Shown: piece after piece, positions 29,952 through 39,341 of the stretch
Position numbering within the stretch: position 1 is the stretch's first letter
Layout of the letters: every line of letters begins with the position of its first letter
Assembly (NCBI GenBank): GCA_963818775.1
Contig: CAWFUF010000010.1
Location: forward strand, 1-64,000
Direction of reading: 5' to 3'
Length of the DNA stretch: 64,000 nt
DNA from: JAMXLO01 sp963818775
GTDB lineage: Bacteria; Pseudomonadota; Alphaproteobacteria; Acetobacterales; Acetobacteraceae
Notes under the pieces: generated by a model
The model's input: the letters and a program-made list of their open reading frames with translations, nothing else
Databases searched by the model: none
Told to the model about the DNA's origin: nothing
Position numbers and translations under genes: made by a program

Positions 29952-30100
29952 ATCCGAACCCGCAAGCTCAGTGGCATCGAGCCGCTCGGCTATCTCACCG
30001 ATGTCCTGCAACGGATCGTCTCCGGTCGTACAAAAACACGAACTGCACGCACTGTTGCCGTGGAACTGGCGTCCGCTATTCGCCTGCGCTGTGATCACCG
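29952..30100 (+). pseudogene. C-terminal scrap of an IS66 TnpC transposase
   Basis: KLSGIEPLGYLTDVLQRIVS, then after a one-base shift near 30030 KHELHALLPWNWRP. Both match the conserved end of IS66-family TnpC (G-x-x-P-x-x-Y-L-x-x-x-L, then LLPW). No other part of an IS66 element adjoins. Confidence 0.6.
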
Positions 30101-30307
30101 CTACGACAGCTCATCCTGCCGCCTCGTCGGTGTGCCACAGGTCGACGCAGTGGTAGCGCCACGCCGGTTACGGGCGGCAAATGACGGATCGGCGAAGCAT
30201 CCGATTATCATGCCAATCTTCTCGCGACCGCCCATCGCGCCCACCAGCTAGGATTTCCGTGACAACAGCCGGGTCGGCCTGTCGGGGACGTGGTCGCCGC
30301 GTCGTTG

Positions 30308-31549
30308 TTATTCGCCGTTTTCATCCGATGACCCGAGCGAGTCATGTGCGAGCGGTCCCGCCTGGGGCGCCAAGATCTCGAACGTCGTGTCCTGATGCGG
30401 TGGCGACGCCGACCTCACACTCTCGACCCCAGCAATGATTGCCAGGAGGAGTGCCGCACTCGCCATGAAATAGAACACGCCATCGATATCGAAACGCGCC
30501 ATGAGGGTGGCGCCAATCAGCGGACCGAGCACCGAGCCGAGCCCGCTGACCAGGATGAGTTGCCCGCTTACTGCCACCACCCGATCTCCCGGCAAGCGGT
30601 CGTGCGCGTCGGTGACGCAGACAGGGTACAGTGCTGACATGAACCCCCCTAGCAGGATCGCGGCGGGTATGATCGCCAGCAGGGCGTGCGGTAGCTTGAC
30701 CAAGGCGATGGCAGAGCTTGCAAAGCCAAGACCGAGCAAGGCCAGCACCATGCGCCGATCGAAATGGTCGGAAAGGCGGCCGACCGGTATTTGAAACACA
30801 AGGCCGCCAAGTACGGTCATCAGCATAAACAGTGCGATGGTCTCTCGCTCGATGCCCTCGCCTTGCATCCATGCCGGAACAAGCGCGTAGAATGCGCCGG
30901 TGACGAGCCCGCTAAGGACACACCCCGTGACGGCGACCGGTGCGGCTCGCACTAGCAATCCATAGGACAGTTTTGCCGCGGCGCTCACCCGGGGTGGCTC
31001 GGCTCGAGCCGAGCTTACCACCACCAGTGCTGCGGCGAACAATGCGACAATCGCATTGAATGGCGCCGCCGCTCCGACATCCACGACGGCGATCAGTAGC
31101 TGACCCGCCGCGAGGGCCAGGAACGTGCCGACCATGTAAATCGAAAAGACCCGCCCACGTTCCGATGGCAGTGCCTTGGCGTTCAGCCAACTCTCGGTCG
31201 TGACAAAAATCCCGGCGCAGCCGAACCCAATGATTGCGCGCAGGCCCACCCAAGGCAGCGGTCCGACCAGTAACGGCATCACAGCGGTCGCGGCGGCGAC
31301 CAAGCCGGCAAATGCTGCGTAAGCACGGATATGTCCGATCCGCTCGATGATCCGGCCGCAGCGCAGCGCGCCCAGGGTGAAGCCGGCGAAATAGCTGCTC
31401 AGCACCAAGCCAGCCATCGTCGCACTGAAATTTTCAAACGCTACCCGCAAGGAGAGAAAGGTGCCGAAGAAGCCATTGGCAAGTTGAATGGCGCTCGTTG
31501 CGACGATGAGTGTTCCGATCTGGGCGCGCATGGACCCGCTTGATGGCAT
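30308..31549 (-). CDS. MFS transporter (YcaD-like)
   Basis: About 413 residues with twelve predicted membrane helices. LSSYFAGFTLGALRCGRIIE with its R-I-I-E-R-I-G loop and QIPVGRLSDHFDRRMVL are the two conserved loop 2-3 and loop 8-9 motifs. TTESWLNAKA is typical of the YcaD-like branch. ATG 31549 is chosen for GAGAAAGG just upstream. The C-terminal 35 residues are a polar cytoplasmic tail. The substrate cannot be told. It stands alone between IS relics and a lipoprotein gene. Confidence 0.85.
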   Translation of the reverse strand: MPSSGSMRAQIGTLIVATSAIQLANGFFGTFLSLRVAFENFSATMAGLVLSSYFAGFTLGALRCGRIIERIGHIRAYAAFAGLVAAATAVMPLLVGPLPWVGLRAIIGFGCAGIFVTTESWLNAKALPSERGRVFSIYMVGTFLALAAGQLLIAVVDVGAAAPFNAIVALFAAALVVVSSARAEPPRVSAAAKLSYGLLVRAAPVAVTGCVLSGLVTGAFYALVPAWMQGEGIERETIALFMLMTVLGGLVFQIPVGRLSDHFDRRMVLALLGLGFASSAIALVKLPHALLAIIPAAILLGGFMSALYPVCVTDAHDRLPGDRVVAVSGQLILVSGLGSVLGPLIGATLMARFDIDGVFYFMASAALLLAIIAGVESVRSASPPHQDTTFEILAPQAGPLAHDSLGSSDENGE

Positions 31550-31598
31550 CAACCTTTCTCCCCCTTTGCGTTTGTACCGGTCGACGGCGTTGGGCGGT

Positions 31599-32069
31599 TC
31601 AGCGCCCTGCGGGACCGCTAGGCGTCTGAGGTTGGACCATCATCGGTCCAGCGCTTGGCACCGAGTTGCCAAGACTGAACATGCACTGGACAAAGGCATT
31701 ATCGTACTGCGCTTGGATTGAGTTCTGGACGTTCGAAGTTCCCGCAGCCCCCAAACCGGCGCCGCCAAGTGCACCAGCAGCCGCACCGATTGCTGCACCT
31801 CGGCCTCCGCCGATCGCCGCGCCCAATCCCGCACCGAGCCCTGTCGTGATCGCCGCGGTTCCGAGCCCGCGCAAATTGGCGCCCTGTGCTTGATCTCTCA
31901 CTGCCTGGTCCGCGAATTGTCGGCAGATTGCCTGATCATTCTGGAAGGCAGGGAATGATTTGCCAGGACCCGGAAGAACCTGCACGGTCGGTCCCATCGG
32001 GGTTTGGGCGCACGCCCCCAGAAGCAACACTGCCGCGATGGCCACATAACCAGGCGCACGCCGTGTCAT
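31599..32069 (-). CDS. Glycine-zipper lipoprotein
   Basis: 156 residues. ATG 32069 follows AGGAGG. Signal MTRRAPGYVAIAAVLLLGAC contains a lipobox LGAC, so the mature protein starts at Cys20. Residues 80-125 (GLGTAAITTGLGAGLGAAIG, GGRGAAIGAAAGALGGAGLG) are Gly-zipper repeats that insert in or rest on the outer membrane. The end (YDNAFVQCMFSLGNSVP) is typical of YMGG/Gly-zipper proteins. Likely an outer-membrane-anchored structural protein. Confidence 0.75.
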   Translation of the reverse strand: MTRRAPGYVAIAAVLLLGACAQTPMGPTVQVLPGPGKSFPAFQNDQAICRQFADQAVRDQAQGANLRGLGTAAITTGLGAGLGAAIGGGRGAAIGAAAGALGGAGLGAAGTSNVQNSIQAQYDNAFVQCMFSLGNSVPSAGPMMVQPQTPSGPAGR

Positions 32070-32343
32070 GGCGGTCCTCCTACGTAGTTCAGAGGGGACC
32101 ATATTGGTTCATTGAGGACCCGGCGAATAGCTCACTGACGGCGCGTCGTACGATGCAACTGTTCGGTCGACCGCTTCAACTCCGAGACATTGGTGGTGGT
32201 CGATCAGCAGCTTCAGCGATTCTCCATCAGGCAATCTCGCTGCGCGGAAGCGGCCACGATCAGCCGCGCCCATTGGACGCACCACTGCGATCGGGCGACA
32301 GTTGCATGCACGGTCTGTCGCCATGCGAGCATGATTGATCCGC

Positions 32344-32440
32344 TTACCCTTCATGATTGAGCGCAACTCTATCGGTGCAATTCGCTGCGGTTGGCACAGA
32401 CTGCCGCTGAAGCAGCCGCCGTTGAAAGTGCGATAAAGAG
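32344..32440 (-). pseudogene. Decayed copy of the C-terminus of the lipoprotein at 34630
   Basis: TFNGGCFSGSLCQP, then after a frame change NCTDRVALNHEG, matches the end of the product encoded at 34630-35091 (GTFDGTRFIGSLWQP, NCTYSITLNHEG). The DNA similarity begins at the shared stop region and covers about 95 bases. The upstream part of the copy is not recognisable. Confidence 0.5.
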
Positions 32441-32581
32441 AGGGTAGCGGGCCTGACCCGTACGTCAGGCTCATTGAAGCTGCGAGGGCGGGGACACCAG
32501 CGCATGAGCCTGCGGCCATCTTTTGAAGCCACTTGCCTCAGCTGGCAGGACCAAGCTCAGCCTGGCAGCCCGTCCCGCTTG

Positions 32582-33544
32582 CTATGGGCCAAAAGGCGTG
32601 CCGCCAAGCGCCACGCCTGAACCGCTGGTAATGGCCAGTAGCGACAATTTCATGCCAATCGCCTCGGTCAGGTCCGCTCCGTCGAGCGTCACAGTCCGCA
32701 GGTCGAGCCCGGTCAAATTCGCACCACACAGCGAGGCGCCGCTCATGTTGGCGCCCCGGATATCGGCGTGGGACAGGTTGGCCTGCGCGAGCAGGCCCAT
32801 CGAAAGATCCGCCTGCAACAGGCAGGTGTGATCCAGGCGGGCCGACGTCCAATCAGTGCGGCAGCGATGGCCACCGGCGATGATCAGGGGTTGCGCACGG
32901 ATTTCCGCAAGCGTCGCATGGCTCAACGTCGCCCTCTCCAACTTTGCGCCGCGCAGATCGGCGTTTGCCAGGTTGGCCTCTCGCGCATCCACCAGAGACA
33001 GATCTGCCATCGCGAGCAGGGCGCCCGAAAGGTCGGCCCACCGCAAGATAGCGCCTCGCATGATCGCCGCACCGAGATCGACATTGCGGAGGTTAGCGCC
33101 GCTTAGATCGACCCCGCCCAAATCGGCACGCTGGCCGGTGCTGCCGCCACTTTGGGTCCACACCGCATGACCGGACAGAATCTGTGCAAGGCTTGCGTTC
33201 AGATCGCCTAGATCCCTGATGCCAGCCGACCGTCGAATGCTGCTATTTGAGAGGTTCGCCTTGTCGACCAGGGCACCGACCAGGTTCGCGCCTTCAAAAT
33301 TGGTGCTGCATATCAACGCGCCAGTCAGGACGACGCCTTCCATGCTGGCTCCGCCAAGATTGGTGCCGGTAAGATCGGCACCTCGCATATTGCAGCCGCG
33401 CAAATCCGCCTTTGCCAAATTCGCTCGAACCAGAATAGCGCGTGTGAGATCTGAATCGCGCAAGTCGGCGTGCATGAGGAGACACCCGGAGAGTCTGGCC
33501 CGTTCGAGCTTTGCCTCGACCATCTGCGCATTGTTCATCGTCAT
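32582..33544 (-). CDS. Pentapeptide-repeat protein
   Basis: 320 residues from ATG 33544 (MTMNNAQMVEAKLERARLSG). The frame is open further upstream, but the repeat pattern starts here. Two blocks of A(D/N)Lxx repeats: residues about 20-110 (ADLRDSDLTRAILVRANLAK) and 150-310 (VDLSGANLRNVDLGAAIMRG, ANLSHADIRGANMSGASLCG), separated by a loop with SLAQILSGHAVW. It should fold as a right-handed quadrilateral beta-helix. No signal peptide, so cytoplasmic. Such proteins can mimic DNA or act as scaffolds. The role here is unknown. Confidence 0.8.
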   Translation of the reverse strand: MTMNNAQMVEAKLERARLSGCLLMHADLRDSDLTRAILVRANLAKADLRGCNMRGADLTGTNLGGASMEGVVLTGALICSTNFEGANLVGALVDKANLSNSSIRRSAGIRDLGDLNASLAQILSGHAVWTQSGGSTGQRADLGGVDLSGANLRNVDLGAAIMRGAILRWADLSGALLAMADLSLVDAREANLANADLRGAKLERATLSHATLAEIRAQPLIIAGGHRCRTDWTSARLDHTCLLQADLSMGLLAQANLSHADIRGANMSGASLCGANLTGLDLRTVTLDGADLTEAIGMKLSLLAITSGSGVALGGTPFGP

Positions 33545-33723
33545 GTCGGGCTCGCTCTGGGTATTGCGAATATCTCCCGCACAAGCTGCCATCGGCATGC
33601 CCTCGCGCAGGTCGACGCGGGCCCGCGGCGCAGTCCGTGACGACCAGACCTCCTGGTCCTTGGCAGCTGGCCCGACGCAACTTCCCGCACGTGGATGATG
33701 AAACAGGCATACTCGCAACGCGG

Positions 33724-34368
33724 ATGCTGCACGAGTTTGGCATCGAGCTGCTCTCTCGGGCTCGGAAACCATGGGACCAGGTGATTTCGCTCGCCATCCT
33801 GCGGTTCGCGGCACGACGGTTCCGCGGTGAGACCCTTGGCTGCGATGTTGACGAGAGCGTCGGGCCGGTTGCCGACATCGTGGCTGTGCAACGTTATGCC
33901 GAGGCGAGTGGATTTATTCCGCTGCTTGTCGGCTATTGTGGTCCTGGCAAGCCGGTGGACCAGGCGCGCGCTTTGCTGCGCGATGCGAGGACGTTGCGAG
34001 ACGCCATGACAGCCCCGAACACCAGTACGGCGGTTTGGCAACTCGCGATTGATTTTCACTCGTTCTCGATGGTTGCCCTGAATCACCGCTTCCTGCTGGG
34101 TTTGCCGGTGGACGACGCCAACGAAATCGCAGCCGCGGCCCTCAGGCACGCTACGGCTGCGATCGAGACGCCTGGAACTGTGGAGTTGCCTGTAATGCCC
34201 GCAGGCAGCGCGCTCTCGCCAGAGCAGGTCAGGCTCCGCAAGGGCGTATCTCCGCCCAACCGCGACCGAGTAGGCGCCGTAACTACCCCCATCATTGGGG
34301 ACTGCATCACGCACAGCCGACGAGTGCCTATGGCTGAAAAACTCCGAGACTCGCGGGCGTCGCGGTAG
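33724..34368 (+). CDS. Hypothetical protein, about 214 residues
   Basis: Open frame with protein-like composition (MLHEFGIELLSRARKPWDQV, SGFIPLLVGYCGPGKPVDQA, FHSFSMVALNHRFLLGLPVD). ATG 33724 is the first ATG that leaves the pentapeptide gene's likely promoter free. Earlier in-frame starts overlap it. No signal peptide or family is recognised. Helical segments with aliphatic heptads suggest a globular cytoplasmic protein. Moderate doubt that it is expressed. Confidence 0.4.
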   Translation: MLHEFGIELLSRARKPWDQVISLAILRFAARRFRGETLGCDVDESVGPVADIVAVQRYAEASGFIPLLVGYCGPGKPVDQARALLRDARTLRDAMTAPNTSTAVWQLAIDFHSFSMVALNHRFLLGLPVDDANEIAAAALRHATAAIETPGTVELPVMPAGSALSPEQVRLRKGVSPPNRDRVGAVTTPIIGDCITHSRRVPMAEKLRDSRASR

Positions 34369-34394
34369 CATGGGGTCCACGGACAGCGCTGCCA

Positions 34395-34568
34395 ATGTGG
34401 CGGCTCTCATTGCCGTGGCTTGTAACGGCACTTGCCTCGGTCATAGTTCCCTGGCTGCTGTTCCTGACCGTGATCGGCAGAACGGTATCTGACACGCTGT
34501 CGCCCGCTGCGCTCTGGTCGTCGGTCTTGCTGCTCACGCCGTACGGGCTCATGCAGATCGGACACTGA
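34395..34568 (+). CDS. Small two-helix membrane protein (57 residues)
   Basis: MWRLSLPWLVTALASVIVPW followed by LLFLTVIGRTVSDTL and AALWSSVLLLTPYGLMQIGH, two hydrophobic helices with a short polar turn. It starts at ATG 34395 and stops at TGA 34566-34568. It lies just after the preceding gene in the same direction. No homologue is recognised. The two clean helices in an otherwise unused frame are the evidence. Confidence 0.45.
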   Translation: MWRLSLPWLVTALASVIVPWLLFLTVIGRTVSDTLSPAALWSSVLLLTPYGLMQIGH

Positions 34569-34629
34569 AAGAAAGTGGCGACAATCGACGGTGCGCGGTC
34601 CGCAAGCGCGCTAGTCTGAATCGAACCGC

Positions 34630-35091
34630 TCACCCTTCGTGGTTGAGCGTAATGCTATAGGTGCAATTCGGATGAGGCTGCCACAGGCTGCCGATGAAGC
34701 GGGTTCCGTCGAAGGTGCCATAAAGGAACTTGTTGCTCGCCTGCATCTCCAGATACCCGTCAGATTGAATTGTTCCGCGGAACGCCTGGAACCGCACGTT
34801 GTTGCCTGTCACCACGAAATTCCGAACAGCGAATTGACGCCTGCACCCGCTGTTCGAAGGGCGGCTCAGTTGCGCGACACCGGAGAACGTACCGCCGGGC
34901 GGTGGTACAGGCCTGGTGCCCCGGGGTGAGGCTGTCGGAATACTCGGCAGCGTGCCTGGCGTTCGAATCGTCACCGACGTCGGGGTCATTCCATTGGATG
35001 TGACCGTGCAGCCCGAGATGACAATACCAAGGGCAATGACTGCCCCGCGTGTGACACACGAACTGACGCCGTGGTGTAACCATCCCGCCAT
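34630..35091 (-). CDS. Putative lipoprotein with beta-rich C-terminal domain
   Basis: 153 residues from ATG 35091 (MAGWLHHGVSSCVTRGAVIA). A lipobox-like VISGC follows near residue 28. A Pro/Thr-rich linker (TPGTLPSIPTASPRGTRPVP) leads to a C-terminal domain: GCRRQFAVRNFVVTGNNVRF, GTIQSDGYLEMQ, GTFDGTRFIGSLWQPHPNCT, YSITLNHEG. This looks like a small beta-barrel of secreted proteobacterial proteins (strand-turn-strand, two Cys). A start at 35142 is also open. A decayed partial copy stands at 32344-32440. Confidence 0.6.
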   Translation of the reverse strand: MAGWLHHGVSSCVTRGAVIALGIVISGCTVTSNGMTPTSVTIRTPGTLPSIPTASPRGTRPVPPPGGTFSGVAQLSRPSNSGCRRQFAVRNFVVTGNNVRFQAFRGTIQSDGYLEMQASNKFLYGTFDGTRFIGSLWQPHPNCTYSITLNHEG

Positions 35092-35400
35092 GTACCGACA
35101 CCTTGCTGCCGCAGCCTGACAGATTTGCTCCTGGAACTCCATTGAACTTCCTCAGGATGCTTAGCAATTCCAGGCAACGCAAACTTCGGCGCGCTGCCGC
35201 TAGCCGGCGTCGGCCATTGGTTCACAAGGCGGCTCGCAATCCCACGCAATCTCCGGCGCGACCTGCCGATAGACATGCTGTTACCGCGCAGACGGTAATC
35301 GACAATCTTGCTCGGGTGTGGACACTGCCCTCGGGGTCGTCGCTGCGAAATCCCGAAACCGGCGCGTTCATCGGTGACAGGCGTCGGGACTGCTGTGGCG
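35092..35400. other. Intergenic region without supported gene
   Basis: It lies between a minus-strand and a plus-strand gene and so should hold two divergent promoters. No clear promoter boxes or motif were recognised. Confidence 0.3.
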
Positions 35401-35580
35401 ATGATGTTGCCTTACACCGCCGCGGTGGATGTCGTATGGACGGTGTTCCTCATCATTTGGTATTTGATGGGGGGTCCGTTCGGCGTTTGGCTGCTTGGCA
35501 GCGAAGGTGTTCCATCATGGTTCGAGAGGGTTATGTTGACCGGCTTCTACGCCGGCAGGAAACAACAATTGCGCATGTAG
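35401..35580 (+). CDS. Small membrane protein (59 residues)
   Basis: ATG 35401 opens MMLPYTAAVDVVWTVFLIIW and YLMGGPFGVWLLGSEG, a hydrophobic N-terminal half, followed by a basic end (FYAGRKQQLRM). It stops ten bases before the SLC13-type transporter gene and shares its direction, so the two are probably one transcript. Function unknown, perhaps a small accessory subunit. Upstream in-frame sequence (Cys-rich) is less protein-like. Confidence 0.4.
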   Translation: MMLPYTAAVDVVWTVFLIIWYLMGGPFGVWLLGSEGVPSWFERVMLTGFYAGRKQQLRM

Positions 35581-35590
35581 GGCAGGCAGC

Positions 35591-37403
35591 GTGAGCAGCA
35601 TCACGCTTACCTTCGCCATCGTCGTTGCGATTGTGGTGCTATTCGTCTGGAACCGCATTCCCGTCGTCCTCGTGGCTCTCGGCACAGCACTCGCTTTGTA
35701 TTTCACCGGAGTCACTAACCTCCAGGAATCGCTCGGAGGACTTGGTGATCCCGCGGTGATTTTCATCGCCTCGCTGTTTGTTGTCAGGTACTGGCCTCGA
35801 TGCCACAGGCGTGACCGCCTGGGCGGGACAGGGACTGATCGCCCGGTCCGGACAAAGCCGTGTCCGGCTGCTCGTTCTCATGATGTCGCTGGTTGCCGTG
35901 CTGACCGCATTGATCAGCGTCAACGGAGCGGTCGCCGCACTGCTGCCGGTGATTGTGGTCATGGCAATCCGTCTCGGTCGTGCTCCCTCGCAACTGCTCA
36001 TGCCGCTGGCCTTCTCAGCGCATTGCGGATCGCTCCTGGCACTCACCGGCACGCCGGTGAACGTGCTCGTGTCGGAAGCAGCAACCGAGGCCGGGCTGCC
36101 GCCGTTCGGCTTCTTCTCGTTCGCGGTTGCCGGCATCCCTTTGGTGGCCGGAACCATTCTGATCGTGGTGCTGTTCGGGCAACGGTTACTGCCGGAACGA
36201 AGTGGGCGATCCCTGCCATCCGATCTTAGCCGGCACGCCCGCACGCTCGTGGAGCAATATCGGCTGAATGACGGCCTGTTCCAACTCCGCGTGCGTCCGA
36301 GTTCCCCATATGTCGGTTCCGCGTCGGGTGGCGTTGACCTGACAGATTACGCGGGGCTCACCTTGGTCGCCATCCAGGCAGTCGAGGGCACGGGTCGAGC
36401 ACGGCGCCCCGCGCTTGCCGCCGGAGATATCCTGATCGTACGAGGCACTGCGGAAACCGCTGCCGGCCTCGCATCGGACAAGCTGCTGGCATTCCGCGAA
36501 GGCGACGCGCCCACCGATATCGCGGGCGCGCTGTTCAATCGTAGCTCTGGTTTGGCAGAGGTGGTGATCCCCCCGCGGTCCGACATGATCGGCCAGTCAG
36601 TGTTTCCCGGGATGGTCACGCCTGGCGGCGATCTGGTGATCCTTGCGGTGCAACGGGCAGGCGAGGATCAGGGACCTGACGAGACCGTTCTGGCTTCCGG
36701 CGACACGCTGCTGCTGCAGGGAACCTGGGAAGCGCTGGACGAACATCTCGATGATCCCAACGTACTCGTAGTCGACTCGCCCGAATTGGTTCGTCGTCAG
36801 GCTGTGCCCATGGGCGCACGGGCCACGACTGCGATAGCGGTGCTGCTCGGCATGGTGCTGCTGCTCGCTACCGGTGCGGTGCCGTCGGCCATCGCCGGTC
36901 TGGTCGCTGCCTGCGCGATGGTGCTGTTTCGCGTGGTTACGGTCGAACAGGCCTATCGCGGCATCAACTGGACGACGGTCATCCTGGTCGGCGCCATGAT
37001 CCCTCTCTCGACCGCCATGACCAATAGCGGTGCGGCGAATCTCATGGCGGAAGGGCTTGTGCATCTTGTCGGCGGTGGAAGCCCCTATGCGCTGCTGGCC
37101 GGGCTGTTTGTGCTGACGGCCGTCCTTGGTCAGCTCATCAGCAACACGGCGACCGCACTCATTGTGATCCCGATCGCAACCGCGGCGGCAAGTGAACTCG
37201 GCATATCCCCACGTCCCGTGCTGATGAGCGTCGCGGTGGTTTCCGCGGCGGCGCTGCTGACGCCCGTGGCGACACCTGTCAACCTGATGGTGATGAGCCC
37301 GGGCGGCTACCGGTTTGGCGACTACTGGAAACTCGGGCTGCCGCTGATGCTGCTCTATTTCGTGGTTGCCGTGTTCGTCGTGCCTTTGTTCTGGCGGTTT
37401 TGA
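35591..37403 (+). pseudogene. SLC13/DASS-type transporter with TrkA-C domains, one-base frameshift
   Basis: GTG 35591 opens VSSITLTFAIVVAIVVLFVW. After LFVV an extra G (AGGT for AGT, about 35788) shifts the frame. Removing it gives VVSTGLDATGVTAWAGQ and one continuous product of about 603 residues. Features: NGAVAALLPVIVVMAIRLGR (first signature), two cytoplasmic RCK_C-like domains (about residues 215-390; LAAGDILIVRG, LASGDTLLLQG), then ATPVNLMVMSPGGYRFGDYW (second signature) and a last membrane helix. It would be a sodium-coupled or anion-sulfate-type importer. A sequencing error is possible because everything else is intact. Confidence 0.75.
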
Positions 37404-37741
37404 CACCGACGGTACAGACGGTCGACAGGAGCGAACATTGCTTCAAATGCCCCGCGCGAGTTCGCGGAGAAGGAGTGCATGTGACCAAGGCCGGGAGCGA
37501 TTCATCGCTGCCGATCATCACGGCCGGTCGGCCATATTCCCGCCGCATCGCGGCGCGGGATGCCCCGCCGGCATTACGCCGTCCCCGCTAACCTGGTTCT
37601 CCCGCCAGTCGGCGTAGTTGCGTCCGTCTCCGTCGGAAGACGCGCGGCCGCTGATTTGCGTCAGTTAGTCATACAGACCGATTGACATCATCTATACTAA
37701 CTACTACATCCATCCATTTCCCGCATCACGGGCGCCACATC
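37404..37741. other. No gene recognised
   Basis: Short frames on the plus strand have no motif. The region probably holds the promoter of the following gene. A TTGACA (37683-37688) lies about 55 bases before its ATG. Confidence 0.35.
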
Positions 37742-38473
37742 ATGCAATCCACACCTTCCAACCCCTCCGGCTCCAACTACCGCGAAACCTTCGCCTACCT
37801 CTGCTCCATGCTCCCGAAGTCCCCCGACGACACGCCCGATGTCCGTGCCGTCCGCAACATGGGCGCGATGGACGCCGTCGCGGCACTCAATCCCTGCGAC
37901 GCCTTCGAGGCCCGCCTCGCCGCGCGGATCGTCGCCATGGACGCGCACGCCGCTGACGCCCTTCGCAGTGCCAGCCTCGCCGTCAACGACCCCGCCGCAA
38001 TGCACCGTTGCCGTGCCCAGGCCGCGTCAATGTCGCGCCAGTCGGATGCGGCGCTGCGCACGTTGCTGCGCATGCAGGCCATGCGTGAGAAGCAAATGGC
38101 GGAAATACATCCCGCCGCCATGGAGCGCGCCGGCTACTGGTTCCATGAAATTCCGGTCCCGGCACCCGCACCGGAACCCGCGCCCCCTGCCGACGCCGCC
38201 CCGTTCGACCAGCTCACCGAGGCCGAGCGCTACGCCGTGATGTACCCGGACCGTGCCGCGCGCATCCGTGCGGCGGGCGGGCTGCCGCCGACGCCGGACT
38301 ACGGGCCACCCGAGCCCGAACTGGTCCACGACATCGTCCACGGCTCCAGCCCCATCCTGCGGGATCTCGACCAGCCCGCCGCGGCGCGACCCCGCGTCAA
38401 CCCCTCTGTATATTCACCGTCACCCGCGATCGTCTCACCCGATGCAGCAATGTCTCATGCAAACGCGCCGTGA
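37742..38473 (+). CDS. Hypothetical protein with proline-rich linker
   Basis: 243 residues. ATG 37742 (MQSTPSNPSGSNYRETFAYL) is chosen because the earlier in-frame ATG lacks protein-like sequence. Residues 20-120 are helical with conserved-looking MDAVAALNPCDAFEARLAAR and SRQSDAALRTLLRMQAMREK. I recognise the SRQSDAALRTLLR segment from small alphaproteobacterial proteins of unknown role. A Pro/Ala linker (VPAPAPEPAPP) leads to LTEAERYAVMYPDRAARIRA. No signal peptide. Intact. Confidence 0.6.
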   Translation: MQSTPSNPSGSNYRETFAYLCSMLPKSPDDTPDVRAVRNMGAMDAVAALNPCDAFEARLAARIVAMDAHAADALRSASLAVNDPAAMHRCRAQAASMSRQSDAALRTLLRMQAMREKQMAEIHPAAMERAGYWFHEIPVPAPAPEPAPPADAAPFDQLTEAERYAVMYPDRAARIRAAGGLPPTPDYGPPEPELVHDIVHGSSPILRDLDQPAAARPRVNPSVYSPSPAIVSPDAAMSHANAP

Positions 38474-38480
38474 GACGCGA

Positions 38481-39341
38481 TCATGCTCGCTTCCGTAGAT
38501 GCGGCCGTCGCCGATCCCAGGTGCGCAGGCCCGCCACCGCCATGCTGGCGATCGCCGGCAGCAGACGTGGCTGCAGCAGGTTCGGATCGAACGCGCGCAT
38601 GCGGCGCCCGTTCTCATGGTAGCAGTCCTCGACAAACTGGCGGAAACTGAAGCCGTCAAGGAACATATTGGCTTCGGTGATCGCAAAATCCCTGCCGCTG
38701 TTGGTGTCCTTGCCACGGCGAACCATGCCGAGCAGACGGCGAAGCGCACGGCCATAGTAACAGGCGGAGGTCAGTGCGCGCAGCGGCGGCGCGCCGAGTC
38801 CGCGCTGTACCTCGCGCCACGCCATGTAGTTGATGAAGAAGACGATATGCCGGGTTTCCTCGACCATCAGCACGTCGAATATCTCGAACATGCCCTCCGG
38901 CAGGAATTCCGACTGCCGCGCCGTCTTGAAGGCACCAAAGCCGAGAAAGCTGTCCATGCATTCACCGAAACCAAAATCGATGAATGCGGTCTCCAGATTC
39001 GCCGGGAACGCCTCCAGCGGCTGCTCGGTCGCGGCGAGCCCGTAGCGATCGATCATGACGCGAAGCAATTGCGCATGCCGCGCCTCCTCCACGCCTTGCA
39101 ACGCGACGGCCTCACGCACCAGCGGGTCCTGCACCAGCGGTGTGAATGCCGCGACGATTGCTCCGGCGCGACGCTCCGTGTGGTACACCTCCTGCCAAAA
39201 TGGCACCGAGCGAAGCCGGTCAAGCTGTGCGGCATCCAGCTCAGGCCATGGCAGTGCCGCGGGATCGTAGAGCTCGTGCGTTTCTACGAACTGCCGGCAG
39301 AAGAGCTCCTTATGGGCATCGGAGCCAACCTTGATCGTCAT
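38481..39341 (-). CDS. Ferritin-like di-iron protein, paralogue A
   Basis: 286 residues. A full di-iron ligand set is visible in the four-helix pattern: HTERR (E near 56), EEARH (E-x-x-H near 86-89), GECMDSF (E near 126) and EETRH (E-x-x-H near 161). No signal peptide, so cytoplasmic. ATG 39341 overlaps the stop of paralogue B in ATGA. The C-terminal third (YHENGRRMRAFDPNLLQPRL) is shared with B, including NLLxPRLLPAIA. The protein probably binds two irons (or Fe/Mn) and oxidises an unknown substrate. It is the last gene of the copper-chaperone operon. Confidence 0.7.
   Translation of the reverse strand: MTIKVGSDAHKELFCRQFVETHELYDPAALPWPELDAAQLDRLRSVPFWQEVYHTERRAGAIVAAFTPLVQDPLVREAVALQGVEEARHAQLLRVMIDRYGLAATEQPLEAFPANLETAFIDFGFGECMDSFLGFGAFKTARQSEFLPEGMFEIFDVLMVEETRHIVFFINYMAWREVQRGLGAPPLRALTSACYYGRALRRLLGMVRRGKDTNSGRDFAITEANMFLDGFSFRQFVEDCYHENGRRMRAFDPNLLQPRLLPAIASMAVAGLRTWDRRRPHLRKRA

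Noticed and set aside
32109..32519. Frame of 136 codons as a gene
   Set aside because: Part of it is the decayed copy of a lipoprotein end in the wrong frame; the rest has no protein-like pattern.
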